Positions 16,780-25,001 of a stretch of 64,000 nucleotides of DNA are shown here, piece after piece. The stretch is from contig JACRFZ010000102.1 of NCBI GenBank assembly GCA_016212515.1, forward strand, positions 1-64,000, given 5' to 3'. This DNA comes from Candidatus Melainabacteria bacterium (GTDB lineage: Bacteria; Cyanobacteriota; Vampirovibrionia; Obscuribacterales; Obscuribacteraceae). The notes beneath the pieces are model-generated. The model worked only from the letters and a program-made list of their open reading frames with translations. It did no database searches and was not told where the DNA came from. Numbering within the stretch: position 1 is the stretch's first letter; each line of letters starts with the position of its first letter. The position numbers were made by a program, and so were the translations under genes.

Positions 16780-17921
16780 CCGGGCTGTTCTTTCGTCAAG
16801 AGAGTTACTTGTGAATCCTCTTCCGGCACAGGCAAACTGGCAAAAAGCTGGGCGAGAAAGCCTATATAGCTCTTGTGAAAGGTGATGTCGGGGCTGTCTT
16901 TGAGCTTACGGTAAGCCTTCTCACGGTTGTAGTAAGGAACCCGGGGGAAGAGATGATGTTCGGCGTGCAGGTGCATGGAATGCGGTGCAAAGATGATTTT
17001 CTCAAGCAGATTGGGCGTGAAACTGACCAGACGTTGGATGTCGGCTTTGCTGTCCGGTAGGACAGGCACGGCATGGTCGCAGAAAGCTCGTATTTCATCG
17101 GCCAGGAAGACGCAGACATAAATAGGACCAATCCAGTGGCTGAGGTAGTACCAGAGTGGTAGATGCAAGCCGAAGAACATAACAGCGAGGATGAGCAGTT
17201 GCCAGAGCGCCACACTCAGCCTCGACCTGACGTAAGCGAGTAGCACCTGGCTCTTCTGCGTGCTTTTACAATTTCGGCTCTGGGGCAGATCGGCGTAGGC
17301 TTCCTGGCTCTCCGGCTCACTTTCCTCTACACTGATGCTGGTTGCTTTCAGGGTTTGATTAGCCTTTATGCTGCCCAGGGGCGAGACCTTGAGGACGGTT
17401 TTGATGAAGGTCTTGAGACCGAGGCAGAAGGCAAGAAGACTAAAGAAGCTGTTCTTGTCGGAGAGGCGGTGTAAATAGCGGTCGGGATCATCCTCGTGAC
17501 CCAGCCGCTTATGATGGTCAAGGTGGTTGCGGCGACCGTCTTCAAAGCCCATGAGCATGGGTGAATAGATGAGCCAGCGGCAGATGCGGTCGTTTACCGA
17601 AAGGCTACTATGGAGGCAACCGTGCAAGCCGTCATGACCGAGGATGAAAAGTCCATACTGGCCAAAGCCAATCAGGAAGAAGGCGGCAGTGAGCGTGACA
17701 GCGGGCAGAATCCCGGCGTTTCCGGCCGCGAGGCAGAGAGCACCTAGCATTATTGAAAGCCAGTTGATGGCGAGGTCGAATGCGGAACGGGCGGGATTGA
17801 GCTTGAGCCATTCTTTTAGTTCCGAAGCCGGTACAGAGGTTCTCAGGCGACGTTGCAAAAGGTCGAGATTGGCGGGACTACCGGCGCCTTGAGGTTGAGA
17901 AATAGCACTATCGAGATTCAT
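16776..17921 (-). CDS. Membrane fatty acid desaturase
   Basis: About 381 aa. The three histidine boxes of di-iron membrane desaturases are present: HDGLH (H96-H100, with H104), HLDHH (H133, H136, H137) and HAEHH (H319, H322, H323), between several hydrophobic segments. It introduces double bonds into acyl chains, using electrons from ferredoxin or a cytochrome. It carries a long hydrophilic insert of about 60 residues between membrane parts. I chose ATG 17921; an in-frame TTG at 18038 would add 39 residues, but that stretch is AT-rich and holds an inverted repeat. The operon begins with an RRM protein, suggesting cold regulation. Confidence 0.88.
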   Translation of the reverse strand: MNLDSAISQPQGAGSPANLDLLQRRLRTSVPASELKEWLKLNPARSAFDLAINWLSIMLGALCLAAGNAGILPAVTLTAAFFLIGFGQYGLFILGHDGLHGCLHSSLSVNDRICRWLIYSPMLMGFEDGRRNHLDHHKRLGHEDDPDRYLHRLSDKNSFFSLLAFCLGLKTFIKTVLKVSPLGSIKANQTLKATSISVEESEPESQEAYADLPQSRNCKSTQKSQVLLAYVRSRLSVALWQLLILAVMFFGLHLPLWYYLSHWIGPIYVCVFLADEIRAFCDHAVPVLPDSKADIQRLVSFTPNLLEKIIFAPHSMHLHAEHHLFPRVPYYNREKAYRKLKDSPDITFHKSYIGFLAQLFASLPVPEEDSQVTLLTKEQPG

Positions 17922-17976
17922 AGAATAAATAGTATCCGCAAATTCGCCAGGTTTGCTTTCAGCTAACCCAAAACAA

Positions 17977-18023
17977 ATACCCGAGAATAGAATTCCCACT
18001 TGGAGAACTTTACCCTCGGGTAT
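17977..18023 (-). promoter_or_regulatory. 9-bp inverted repeat upstream of desaturase
   Basis: ATACCCGAG at 17977-17985 and CTCGGGTAT at 18015-18023 are exact reverse complements with a 29-nt loop. They lie in the spacer between the GIY-YIG-like gene and the desaturase start. They could form an RNA hairpin or an operator. If the desaturase starts at TTG 18038 the repeat would be coding. Confidence 0.45.
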
Positions 18024-18045
18024 GTGTAGGTTTTTCAATCAGCTC

Positions 18046-18399
18046 TTAGCTGGATGAATTTCCCTGCGGATCGTATTCAGCGACCAGTTGTTCTTGCAAT
18101 AGTCTTCTTTCCGAGCCGTTGGAACCGGGCATGGGATGATAGAAGACGAACAACTCGGCCGGGCGTCCGCCGTGGCGGTCCCACCAATTGCCCACCTGGC
18201 TGTTGATACTCTGAGCCTGTATAGACAAGTCGTCGGCCTGACCAAAGAAAAGCACTGTGTGCGACTTGGGTCTGGCATCCGGGTCTTGCTTGTAGGTGAC
18301 CGCATAGAGCGCCGGGGTTACCGGAGGCTGCCATGTGTCGAGAGTACCAGCGGCGATGAACTTGATGCGCTGGCGTTTACCGAATGAGAGAGCAGCCAT
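18046..18399 (-). CDS. GIY-YIG-like protein, probably catalytically inactive
   Basis: 117 aa. ALYAVTYKQ...HTVLFFGQADDL resembles the paired GIY and YIG strands of GIY-YIG nucleases, and SERRLLQEQLVAEYDPQGN resembles their C-terminal Glu helix and Asn end. The catalytic Arg normally following the YIG strand is not visible (DDLSIQAQS). This is pattern recognition, not a search result; it may be an unrelated small protein. It starts immediately after the RRM stop (TAAATG), so the two are translated together. Confidence 0.5.
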   Translation of the reverse strand: MAALSFGKRQRIKFIAAGTLDTWQPPVTPALYAVTYKQDPDARPKSHTVLFFGQADDLSIQAQSINSQVGNWWDRHGGRPAELFVFYHPMPGSNGSERRLLQEQLVAEYDPQGNSSS

Positions 18400-18687
18400 T
18401 TAGCGACGTCCGCCGCCGCGATGACCACCACCGGTGTTGGATTTGGGCTGGGAGATGCTGACGGAGATCTGTCTGCCGCCCAGGTCTTTGCCGTTCAAGC
18501 TGGAGATGGCAGCTTCAGCCATGGCTTGGGATTCCATTTCAACGAAGGCGAAACCACGCGGACGTCCGGTGTCACGGTCTTTGATGACGTTTACGGAGCT
18601 GACCGTTCCTACCTGACCGAAAAGTGTTTGCAAATCGTCATCGGTGGTGGAGTAGGAGAGGTTGCCCACGAAAAGCTTGTTATTCAT
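18400..18687 (-). CDS. RRM RNA-binding protein, cyanobacterial Rbp type
   Basis: 95 aa: one RNA recognition motif with RNP2 LFVGNL (residues 5-10) and RNP1 RGFAFVEM, followed by a short Gly/Arg-rich tail (GGGHRGGGRR). Such single-RRM proteins are characteristic of cyanobacteria and relatives, bind single-stranded RNA, and are often cold-induced. ATG at 18687 has TAAGGT 6 nt upstream. The long 5' region and the downstream desaturase fit cold-responsive expression, which is an inference. Confidence 0.95.
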   Translation of the reverse strand: MNNKLFVGNLSYSTTDDDLQTLFGQVGTVSSVNVIKDRDTGRPRGFAFVEMESQAMAEAAISSLNGKDLGGRQISVSISQPKSNTGGGHRGGGRR

Positions 18688-19179
18688 ATTTATTACCTTA
18701 TGTATTTCCTTCCAGGTTCATCTAAAAGGAGCAGTGCTGATTTCTGTAACTCGGGACCCTGTATTGCTCACACTAACGGTTGGGAACTAAGGAGCATTTT
18801 GGTGCTTCACCCAGGGCTCAACCGGTTGTGCTTTTCGAACCGTGCTCAGAAATTTGTGCAGCGAAACTGCAAGATGAGAACTTGGCCTTCAATACAACCT
18901 TTCAATGATCGCACAGAATTGCATTTATTTGGCAAAGTTTGAAATTAATGTGAGTATTAAGATTGCGGTCTCAGTACTGAAAGCAGGCAGGGGGAACCTT
19001 CCTGGCAGACGGGCTGCTTTTTTTTGGGGGCTAATTCAAATTCATCAAACTCAAAATTCGGGTTAAACCGGCCCTCGCGCAGCAGTTGCAGCGGCGCTCA
19101 GGTCCATGGGCTAGAATATCCATCTTCATTAACTGCCGGCATTTTTTGCCGATGACATCATCCTAGAGGCGCCCCCATA
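18688..19179. other. Long divergent intergenic region
   Basis: 492 bp between the RRM gene (minus) and the exported thioredoxin-like gene (plus). It likely contains a long leader for the RRM gene. On the plus strand it holds a terminator-like hairpin with eight T (18980-19025) not preceded by any plus-strand gene, and a short hairpin CGGCA-TTTTT-TGCCG at 19137-19151 in the leader of the downstream gene. Confidence 0.5.
18980..19025 (+). terminator. Rho-independent terminator-like hairpin, possibly of a small RNA
   Basis: AAAGCAG (18980-18986) pairs with CTGCTTT (19014-19020); inside, CAGG (18988-18991) pairs with CCTG (19001-19004); a run of eight T (19018-19025) begins within the closing stem and runs past it. 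No protein gene on the plus strand ends before it, so it may end a non-coding RNA or an antisense transcript begun in 18690-18950. Confidence 0.5.
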
Positions 19180-21195
19180 ATGAAATCGATTCAGAGCCGA
19201 CCTCTAAAGCGGAGCCTGGGTTTGGGCTTGAATCTTGGCACCGGTGCCCGCGCCCTGCAGGGCTTGACTGCCGCTCTTTGCCTCTCCTTCTTCTTGCCCC
19301 TGGCGTCGCCGCCACTCTCCATGGGGTCGGGTCCGGCCGCTCTGGCGGAAGGCAAGACCCTGGTGCGGTTTCGTTCTTTTGACAACAGTATCTTCGCCGA
19401 AGCCAAACGGGACAATAAATTCGTTTTACTCGATCTCGAGGCTGTCTGGTGCCACTGGTGCCATGTTATGGATGAGAAGACCTACGGCAATGAGGCGGTG
19501 GCCGACTTGCTCAACTCCCGCTTCATTTGTATCAAAGTAGATCAGGATGCCCAGCCTGACCTTTCCGTCAAATATGAGGACTATGGCTGGCCGGCCACGA
19601 TAATTTTCGACGGGGATGGTCGGGAGATAGTAAAGCGCTCCGGCTATATCAATCCTGACAAGATGAAGGCCCTGCTGGAAGCAATTATCAAAGACCCGAG
19701 CCCCGAGGAAGCGCAACCGCAGTCCTCAAGTCTCAGTGCTGCTTCCACAGCGGGTGCCAGCGCCGGCGCCGAGGCAAAAGACCGGGGTGACGCCCCTGCC
19801 GGAGGCGATGCTAAAACCGATGCTAAAACCGATGCCAAAGACGATGCGAAGACTGATGCCGGAGACGGTCTTTCTGAGACCTTGAGGCAGGAGCTGCTCG
19901 ATAAGCACTTGCAAGGCTATGATGCCAAATACGGTGCCTGGGGCACCTACCAGAAATTCCTGGACTGGGACAGTGTGGAATATTCCATGCTGATTGGGCT
20001 TGGGAAAGACCAGTCTGATGCCAGGTCTTACCAGGAACGTGCACGCAAAACCCTGGACGGGGAGCTGAATCTGCTCGACCCGGCCTTTGGCGGTGTTTAT
20101 CAATATTCCACCGACGGAGACTGGAAGCATGCCCATTTTGAGAAAATTATGCAGACCCAGGCTGAGAATCTGCGCATCTACGCCCTCGGTTCCATGTTGT
20201 ACGGTGATAAACGCTACCTGCAGGCGGCACGAGCCATAGCTGCATATCTGCAAGAGTTTCTATGCTCTCCGCAGGGTGCGTTCTATACCAGCCAGGATGC
20301 GGATCTGGTTCCCGGCGTTCACAGCGGCGGCTATTTTCAGCTGAGCAAGGAGGCGCGCCTGAAAAAGGGCTTGCCCCGTGTCGATAAGCACATTTATGCC
20401 CGGGAAAATGGCTGGGCCATTTGCGCTCTTGCGCACATCTACGGTGCCACCGGCGATAGAGCTTATCTGGACCAGGCCCTGAAAGCGCTCACCTGGATCG
20501 AAGCCAACCGCAGCCTGGGTGGCGGCGGTTTCAGCCATGATCAAAAGGATGCCTCCGGACCATATCTGGGCGATACTCTGGCCATGGGGCGAGCCTATCT
20601 GGCGCTCTACGGTGTTACCGGGCGGCGCCACTATTTGCAGTCGGCCGAGCGCTGCGCCGATTTCATGGAAGCTCAGTTTCGACTCAAGAACGTGCCTGGT
20701 TACGGCAGCGCCCGGGACAGCGGCGGCCCCATCAAGCCCGTGCCCTTGCTGGATGAAAATGTGATGCTGAGCCGCTTTTGCAATCTACTTTACCGCTACG
20801 GCGGGGAGCCCCGTTTCCGTGCAATGAGTGCCAATGCCCTGCGCTACCTGGCTCAACCTGAGGCTGCCTTAAAGAGGAAGATACTGGTTGCCGGTATCTT
20901 GCTCGCCGATGCCGAGTTTAGAAACGAGCCCACCCATATTACGGTGGTAGGCCCTAAAGGCGATGAACTGAGTCAGGCTCTCTTTGCCGCCGCCAACAAA
21001 TTGCCTCTGGTTTACAAGCGCATCGAGTGGTGGGATGCAACGGAAGGTCCCATGCCCAATAAAGACACCGAACTGCCGCAACTGTCACGACCGGCGGCCT
21101 TTGCTTGCAGCGACGGGCGCTGCTCCCGACCGGCCCATTCGATTGTGGAATTGACGGCGATTTTTGAGAAACTGACCGGACGTAAGAGCAAATAG
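19180..21195 (+). CDS. Exported SPATA20/YyaL-like (DUF255) thioredoxin-fold protein
   Basis: 671 aa. A long basic N-terminus and hydrophobic segment (about 28-58) predict export. A thioredoxin-like DUF255 domain (about 60-165) has VWCHWCHVMDEKTY, the CxxC of this family. After a Lys/Asp/Ala-rich linker (about 170-225) comes an alpha/alpha-toroid-like region (GGVYQYSTDGDW, KIMQTQAENLRIYALG, YTSQDADLVPG), as in YyaL/SPATA20 proteins related to N-acylglucosamine epimerases. The biochemical role of the family is not settled. Most relatives seem cytosolic; export is unusual. The CDGSH protein follows after 115 bp. Confidence 0.87.
   Translation: MKSIQSRPLKRSLGLGLNLGTGARALQGLTAALCLSFFLPLASPPLSMGSGPAALAEGKTLVRFRSFDNSIFAEAKRDNKFVLLDLEAVWCHWCHVMDEKTYGNEAVADLLNSRFICIKVDQDAQPDLSVKYEDYGWPATIIFDGDGREIVKRSGYINPDKMKALLEAIIKDPSPEEAQPQSSSLSAASTAGASAGAEAKDRGDAPAGGDAKTDAKTDAKDDAKTDAGDGLSETLRQELLDKHLQGYDAKYGAWGTYQKFLDWDSVEYSMLIGLGKDQSDARSYQERARKTLDGELNLLDPAFGGVYQYSTDGDWKHAHFEKIMQTQAENLRIYALGSMLYGDKRYLQAARAIAAYLQEFLCSPQGAFYTSQDADLVPGVHSGGYFQLSKEARLKKGLPRVDKHIYARENGWAICALAHIYGATGDRAYLDQALKALTWIEANRSLGGGGFSHDQKDASGPYLGDTLAMGRAYLALYGVTGRRHYLQSAERCADFMEAQFRLKNVPGYGSARDSGGPIKPVPLLDENVMLSRFCNLLYRYGGEPRFRAMSANALRYLAQPEAALKRKILVAGILLADAEFRNEPTHITVVGPKGDELSQALFAAANKLPLVYKRIEWWDATEGPMPNKDTELPQLSRPAAFACSDGRCSRPAHSIVELTAIFEKLTGRKSK
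19807..19854 (+). repeat. Four 12-bp tandem repeats coding DAKT
   Basis: Units GATGCTAAAACC, repeated exactly once, then two diverged copies, encode DAKTDAKTDAKDDAKT in the linker between the thioredoxin-like and toroid domains. It is a flexible, charged linker. Confidence 0.85.
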
Positions 21196-21310
21196 ACCAG
21201 GGTGCTCCGATGGCTTGCTTGCCGGTGCTGACCGGCAGACCCTTCGCTTCAGGCAAGTTAGACTCATCTGTGAGACAATTAGCGGCCAGTTAATGGAAAG
21301 GGAATGTCCC

Positions 21311-21553
21311 ATGGATGATGCGACCCCAATTATCGCCGACCGGAAGCCCTGCATTCTAGAATTGGAGCCGGGTGAGTATTACTACTGCACCTGCGGCCGT
21401 TCAAAGGGGCAGCCCTTTTGCGACGGGTCCCATGCCGGCACCAGTTTTTCTCCTTTGCAGTTTACGGTGGCTGAGAAAAAACGCATGGCGCTATGTGCCT
21501 GCAAGCACACGGGCAATGCGCCACAGTGCGATGGTACTCACTCCAAACTTTAA
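21311..21553 (+). CDS. Double CDGSH-type iron-sulfur protein
   Basis: 80 aa with two CDGSH motifs: CTCGRSKGQPFCDGSH and CACKHTGNAPQCDGTH. Each supplies three Cys and one His to a redox-active 2Fe-2S cluster, as in the CISD3/Miner2 type. ATG at 21311 has GAAAGGG 8 nt upstream. The next gene's ribosome site AAGGAG overlaps its TAA stop, so the two are co-transcribed. Role: electron or cluster transfer; the partner is unknown. Confidence 0.93.
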   Translation: MDDATPIIADRKPCILELEPGEYYYCTCGRSKGQPFCDGSHAGTSFSPLQFTVAEKKRMALCACKHTGNAPQCDGTHSKL

Positions 21554-21566
21554 GGAGTTGCGGCCG

Positions 21567-22547
21567 GTGATGGAATTAGCATCTAGCTGGCGGGGGCTTG
21601 TCTCTAAGAGTACCAGGGTACTCTCTGTTGGAATCGTTTTGACCGCTCTCGCCACTGAAAGCAGTGCCGCCTGGGCCGCCCAGGATACTACCGCTGTTGT
21701 CGGTGCTGATACTGCCGGCGGTGCAAAAGTGGACGGCAAGCGGCACCGCGCGGTTAGAGTAAAACGTCGCTTCGACCAAACTTATAAGCTCTGGAACAGC
21801 GAGCTGGATCGCTACGTGGTTGACGGCAACGTAAACTACGGACTCTGGCAGAAGCATCAGGATGGGCTGAAGCGCTTTCTCAAGCAAGTGGAGGCACTAT
21901 CTGAAAGTGAGTATGAAAGCTTCAGTCGCCATGAGAAGTTAGCATTCTGGCTCAATGTCTACAATGCGCTCATTGTCAAAACCGTGCTTGATCACTATCC
22001 GATCAGCGGCAAAATCGCCCAGTATCCCAAAGATAGCTTCCGACAGATTCCTAACGATTGGGAAGCGGAGAAGTTCAAGGTTATGGGAAAGGACATCAAC
22101 CTCTATCAAATTGAGCATGAGAAGATTCGCCGTGACCTAAGCGATCCGCGCACGCATTTTGCCGTGGTCTGCGCCTCTCGCAGTTGCGGCAAGCTTTTCA
22201 GTAATCCTTACCTGGGTAAGGAACTCGATAAGCAATTGAACGAAGCCGCTCAGCGTTTCTTGAACGATAGCAAGAACCTTGAACTTGATCCTGAAAATGG
22301 CATTTTCAGAGTCTCCAAGATCTTTTCCTGGTTCACCCTCGACTTCGCCGCCCACGGTGCTGCCAAGCCGGTCTTTCCTCCCCCCGGGGACGAAGAAATT
22401 GTGGCGGCTTTCATTCGACCCTATTTGAGAGAGGCAGAGCAGAAGAAGCTCTTTCTCATCCTCAAAAATCTCAAGCAGATCAATTTTGACTATCTGCCCT
22501 ACGATTGGTCGTTGAACGATACGGCTACCGCCCGCTTGCAGCAATAG
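21567..22547 (+). CDS. Exported DUF547 protein
   Basis: About 326 aa. A signal peptide is followed by a DUF547 domain with KLAFWLNVYNALIV and THFAVVCASRSCGKL, the family signatures; the conserved Cys/His suggest an enzyme but no reaction is established. AAGGAG at 21552-21557 lies 9 nt before GTG 21567 and 12 nt before ATG 21570, so either may be used. It follows the CDGSH gene directly. Confidence 0.85.
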   Translation: MMELASSWRGLVSKSTRVLSVGIVLTALATESSAAWAAQDTTAVVGADTAGGAKVDGKRHRAVRVKRRFDQTYKLWNSELDRYVVDGNVNYGLWQKHQDGLKRFLKQVEALSESEYESFSRHEKLAFWLNVYNALIVKTVLDHYPISGKIAQYPKDSFRQIPNDWEAEKFKVMGKDINLYQIEHEKIRRDLSDPRTHFAVVCASRSCGKLFSNPYLGKELDKQLNEAAQRFLNDSKNLELDPENGIFRVSKIFSWFTLDFAAHGAAKPVFPPPGDEEIVAAFIRPYLREAEQKKLFLILKNLKQINFDYLPYDWSLNDTATARLQQ

Positions 22548-22596
22548 GGGAGCTGTGCCTTGAGGCGACTTTTCTAGAAGTTTTCTGGAAAGGTAG

Positions 22597-22983
22597 TTAT
22601 GACGACTGGGGGCGAATTGCTTCAGCCATTTTCAGAAGACCCGTTTGTGCTGCCGGATTTTCTTGATTCATTGCTGCTTTTTGCAGAAGATCGGCGACCG
22701 GTGCTCGGTCGGTATTAGTGAAACCACCGTCGCTGAAGGCAAACTTGAGAAAGTTCTGGGTCAGCTTAAACTTCTCTGGAGACATTTGCTCGTCATCCCG
22801 GAGCAGATTCTTGGCGGTGTCGATGTTGGTGAGGCGGAGTTCGGCCGGGTTCTGCTCGACGGGGGCAGGCAGGTCGCGAGTGCGCATGGACTCAAGCTCG
22901 TGCTGAAAAGCCTGGGAGTCTGCATGCGCTACGTGTTCTTTTGGAGTTTCGCTAAAGAAGGAGTTGTCGTTGCCTTGAACCAT
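22597..22983 (-). CDS. Unknown small hydrophilic protein
   Basis: 128 aa, no signal peptide or membrane segment. I recognise no family. The C-terminal two thirds look alpha-helical (MSPEKFKLTQNFLKFAFSD, VADLLQKAA, LLKMAEAI). ATG 22983 follows GGGTAA. It converges with the DUF547 gene; the gap holds an AT-rich hairpin (22571-22591). Confidence 0.6.
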   Translation of the reverse strand: MVQGNDNSFFSETPKEHVAHADSQAFQHELESMRTRDLPAPVEQNPAELRLTNIDTAKNLLRDDEQMSPEKFKLTQNFLKFAFSDGGFTNTDRAPVADLLQKAAMNQENPAAQTGLLKMAEAIRPQSS

Positions 22984-23093
22984 GATATTACCCGAACGCC
23001 TTATGCCAGGATTGCCGTCTTGTGAGCCGGAACGTACTTATCAGATCAGGTTGTACCCGAAATTGGGCTCTGCCAGACGCCCCTTGGAAACAA

Positions 23094-24350
23094 TTAATTT
23101 TCAGGCGCCGGTGGCACCTTCGCGTCGCCACTCAGAGCCGCCACTAGAAAGTTGCCGGCGATTGCTTGCCTGAGACCGATGCCGATGATGGGGGCGGGGT
23201 CGGGCAGGGCGTTGTTGAAGGCGCGGTCGGCATTATTGTCGAAGTGACCGACCAGGTGCAAAACTCTGCCTGCGCCGTAGGGGAAAGTCAGGGCCAGGAT
23301 ACCCAGATTGGAGCATTCTCGCTGCATTAGATCGCGGCTGCGGGCCAGCACTTGCACTTCTCGTCCTCGTAATACTTTCACGGTCTGGCTGCGATTCTCC
23401 AGCTTCCAGTAGGCAACTCGCGGTACACCCACAAGCAAGACGGGGTCTTCATCCACCACAACGGCGTCGACAATGCTGCTTTCGGTATAGTCGCTGTTCC
23501 ATTCCACATAACCGGGAAAGGCTTTTTCCAGGCAGGAATCCAAAGCCCAGTCGGTGGTCAGTAAGTAGCCGCCGCCGGAGACGAAGTCTCTCACTCGCTG
23601 CACGGCGCCGGCGTCTAGATTGGCCCCGCAGTTCACCACCAGGATGCGAGTCTGGGCCAGGTCGGTTTCCTTGAGCTTGTTGGATGTGATACGAGTGAAC
23701 GGCAGCCCGTAGCCGCGCATAATGTGACCGGCGTCGTCCCATTGTCCTTTCACTTCGATAATAGTCGTCTTGCTGAATGCGGCGGCAATGCCGGCATGAT
23801 ATTGCTCCAGCCAGTTTTTGAAAGTGGAGGGCTGGACGGCGATGGTACGGGGCGGTTCCAGATAGGGCGATTGTTGCAGAAAGCGGGAACCCATTTTGTC
23901 CAGACCGCGATTACTGCGCTCGAATCTTCGGTAGGTACTGGAACTGATACCGCCGGTCAAGGTATTGCTGCCGGATTTGATTTGTAGAACCGGATTGGCG
24001 GACTCTGCTGCCGCACCTGGCTGAGCTTTCGCTCCACCGTCATCGCCTTGCGCAAAATTCTCGCCGCCGCTACTTCCTGTTTTGCGGCGTGATTGTGGAC
24101 GACCGCCTTCCGTTTCGGGAATAGCTTCTCTTTCATCCGGATAAGAGTTTGGTTGAGTTTGCGGTCGGCGCCTTGAGGCCGGGCGCTCTCGCATCTCTTC
24201 CGTATCGCCGTCGACCCAACCGTTATCATCGCCGCGGGCGGCCGGGGGGCTTACCAGCGGCGTCAGGGCCAGGGTCAGGCAGAAGAGCCCGGGCAGGACT
24301 GACAGCACTGAATGGCGTTTGTCTGAGGTTGGTAAGTTTTCTAATGGCAC
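23094..24350 (-). CDS. Exported protein with glutamine-amidotransferase-like fold (DUF4159-like)
   Basis: 418 aa. Signal-peptide-like N-terminus (about 15-38), a low-complexity Arg/Pro/Gly/Gln region (about 45-120), then a domain from about 185 with GYGLPFTRITS, TRILVVNCGANLDAGAVQRVRDFVSGGGYLLTTDW and FPYGAGRVLHLVGHFDNN. This is the arrangement of class-I glutamine-amidotransferase-like (DUF4159/ThuA-type) exported domains. No catalytic triad is apparent, so a binding role is more likely. The assignment is by pattern only. Confidence 0.65.
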   Translation of the reverse strand: MPLENLPTSDKRHSVLSVLPGLFCLTLALTPLVSPPAARGDDNGWVDGDTEEMRERPASRRRPQTQPNSYPDEREAIPETEGGRPQSRRKTGSSGGENFAQGDDGGAKAQPGAAAESANPVLQIKSGSNTLTGGISSSTYRRFERSNRGLDKMGSRFLQQSPYLEPPRTIAVQPSTFKNWLEQYHAGIAAAFSKTTIIEVKGQWDDAGHIMRGYGLPFTRITSNKLKETDLAQTRILVVNCGANLDAGAVQRVRDFVSGGGYLLTTDWALDSCLEKAFPGYVEWNSDYTESSIVDAVVVDEDPVLLVGVPRVAYWKLENRSQTVKVLRGREVQVLARSRDLMQRECSNLGILALTFPYGAGRVLHLVGHFDNNADRAFNNALPDPAPIIGIGLRQAIAGNFLVAALSGDAKVPPAPEN

Positions 24351-24532
24351 GGTTCAAAACATAAGGGGCGCTTAATTGATCCCGGGTCTGAGCTTTCGGG
24401 CTCAGTCCGTTCTGTTTCCCCAAAAGGAAGCTCAAGTCAGCTCAGTATAGCCCATAATTCAGGCCAACCCAAGAACCATGAGGCGACTCTGCTTACAAGG
24501 ACGCTTCGCTTGCTCTCTGGCGATAAAGTTGG

Positions 24533-24799
24533 CTAGGCGCTTCTTTTGGATTCGTCGCCGGCGCCGGGCAGGTCGACTTCATCCATGGCTCGGCGCAAAG
24601 AGGCGAGCGCTTTCAAGTTCGGCCAGATTGCTTCTTTCATTTCTTCAAATTCGTACTCACCGATCTGCCTGCGCTCATAGCGCTTGCAGACGTCTTCCCA
24701 CAGCTCAAAAAGAGCCTTGGGGCAAAGAGTCTCCCTGGCTTTCTTTTGAAATTCGAGTAGGTCAAAGGCTTCGATGGTAGTAATCCTCAGAAAATGCAC
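24533..24799 (-). CDS. Unknown small protein
   Basis: 88 aa, probably helical, rich in Glu, Arg and Leu, starting with GTG at 24799. I recognise no family. No neighbour suggests a role. Codon use and the lack of competing frames make it a likely gene. An AT-rich region with a possible -35 element lies upstream. Confidence 0.55.
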   Translation of the reverse strand: MHFLRITTIEAFDLLEFQKKARETLCPKALFELWEDVCKRYERRQIGEYEFEEMKEAIWPNLKALASLRRAMDEVDLPGAGDESKRSA

Positions 24800-24808
24800 A
24801 ACACCTAT

Positions 24809-24842
24809 TAACTAGAGTGCCTAGTTTATGGGATTCTGTCAA
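24809..24842 (-). promoter_or_regulatory. Possible -35 and small inverted repeat
   Basis: On the minus strand TTGACA lies at 24842-24837; no good -10 is at 17 nt. AACTAG-AGTGC-CTAGTT (24810-24826) forms a 6-bp inverted repeat between it and the GTG start. Both may be chance. Confidence 0.25.
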
Positions 24843-24939
24843 GTTATTCTTTGCCCGCACCGCAACCAGGGGTGGTGACATATCATCAGTGGATATCCTA
24901 GGGGTGCTTCTAGTTGTGTTTGCCTGAGAGCCCCAAAAG

Positions 24940-24980
24940 CCCCGACGGACTCAAGGTAAAACCTTGAGCCCGCCCCTTTT
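24940..24980. terminator. Hairpin, likely terminator of the 25002 gene
   Basis: CTCAAGG (24950-24956) and CCTTGAG (24962-24968) form a 7-bp stem with a 5-nt loop. CCGCCCCTTTT follows on the plus strand and GGGGCTTTT on the minus strand, so it could act both ways. It lies 34 nt beyond the stop of the minus-strand gene at 25002. Confidence 0.6.
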
Positions 24981-25001
24981 GTCTGGAAAATCCGTTCGGT
25001 C

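Noticed and set aside
18980-19025. Signal recognition particle RNA
   Set aside because: The conserved GGAAG...AGCAG apical loop is missing and the hairpin is too short.
22571-22591. Terminator between convergent genes
   Set aside because: The stem TTTCTAGAA/TTCTGGAAA is AT-rich with a mismatch and no T run; too weak to call.
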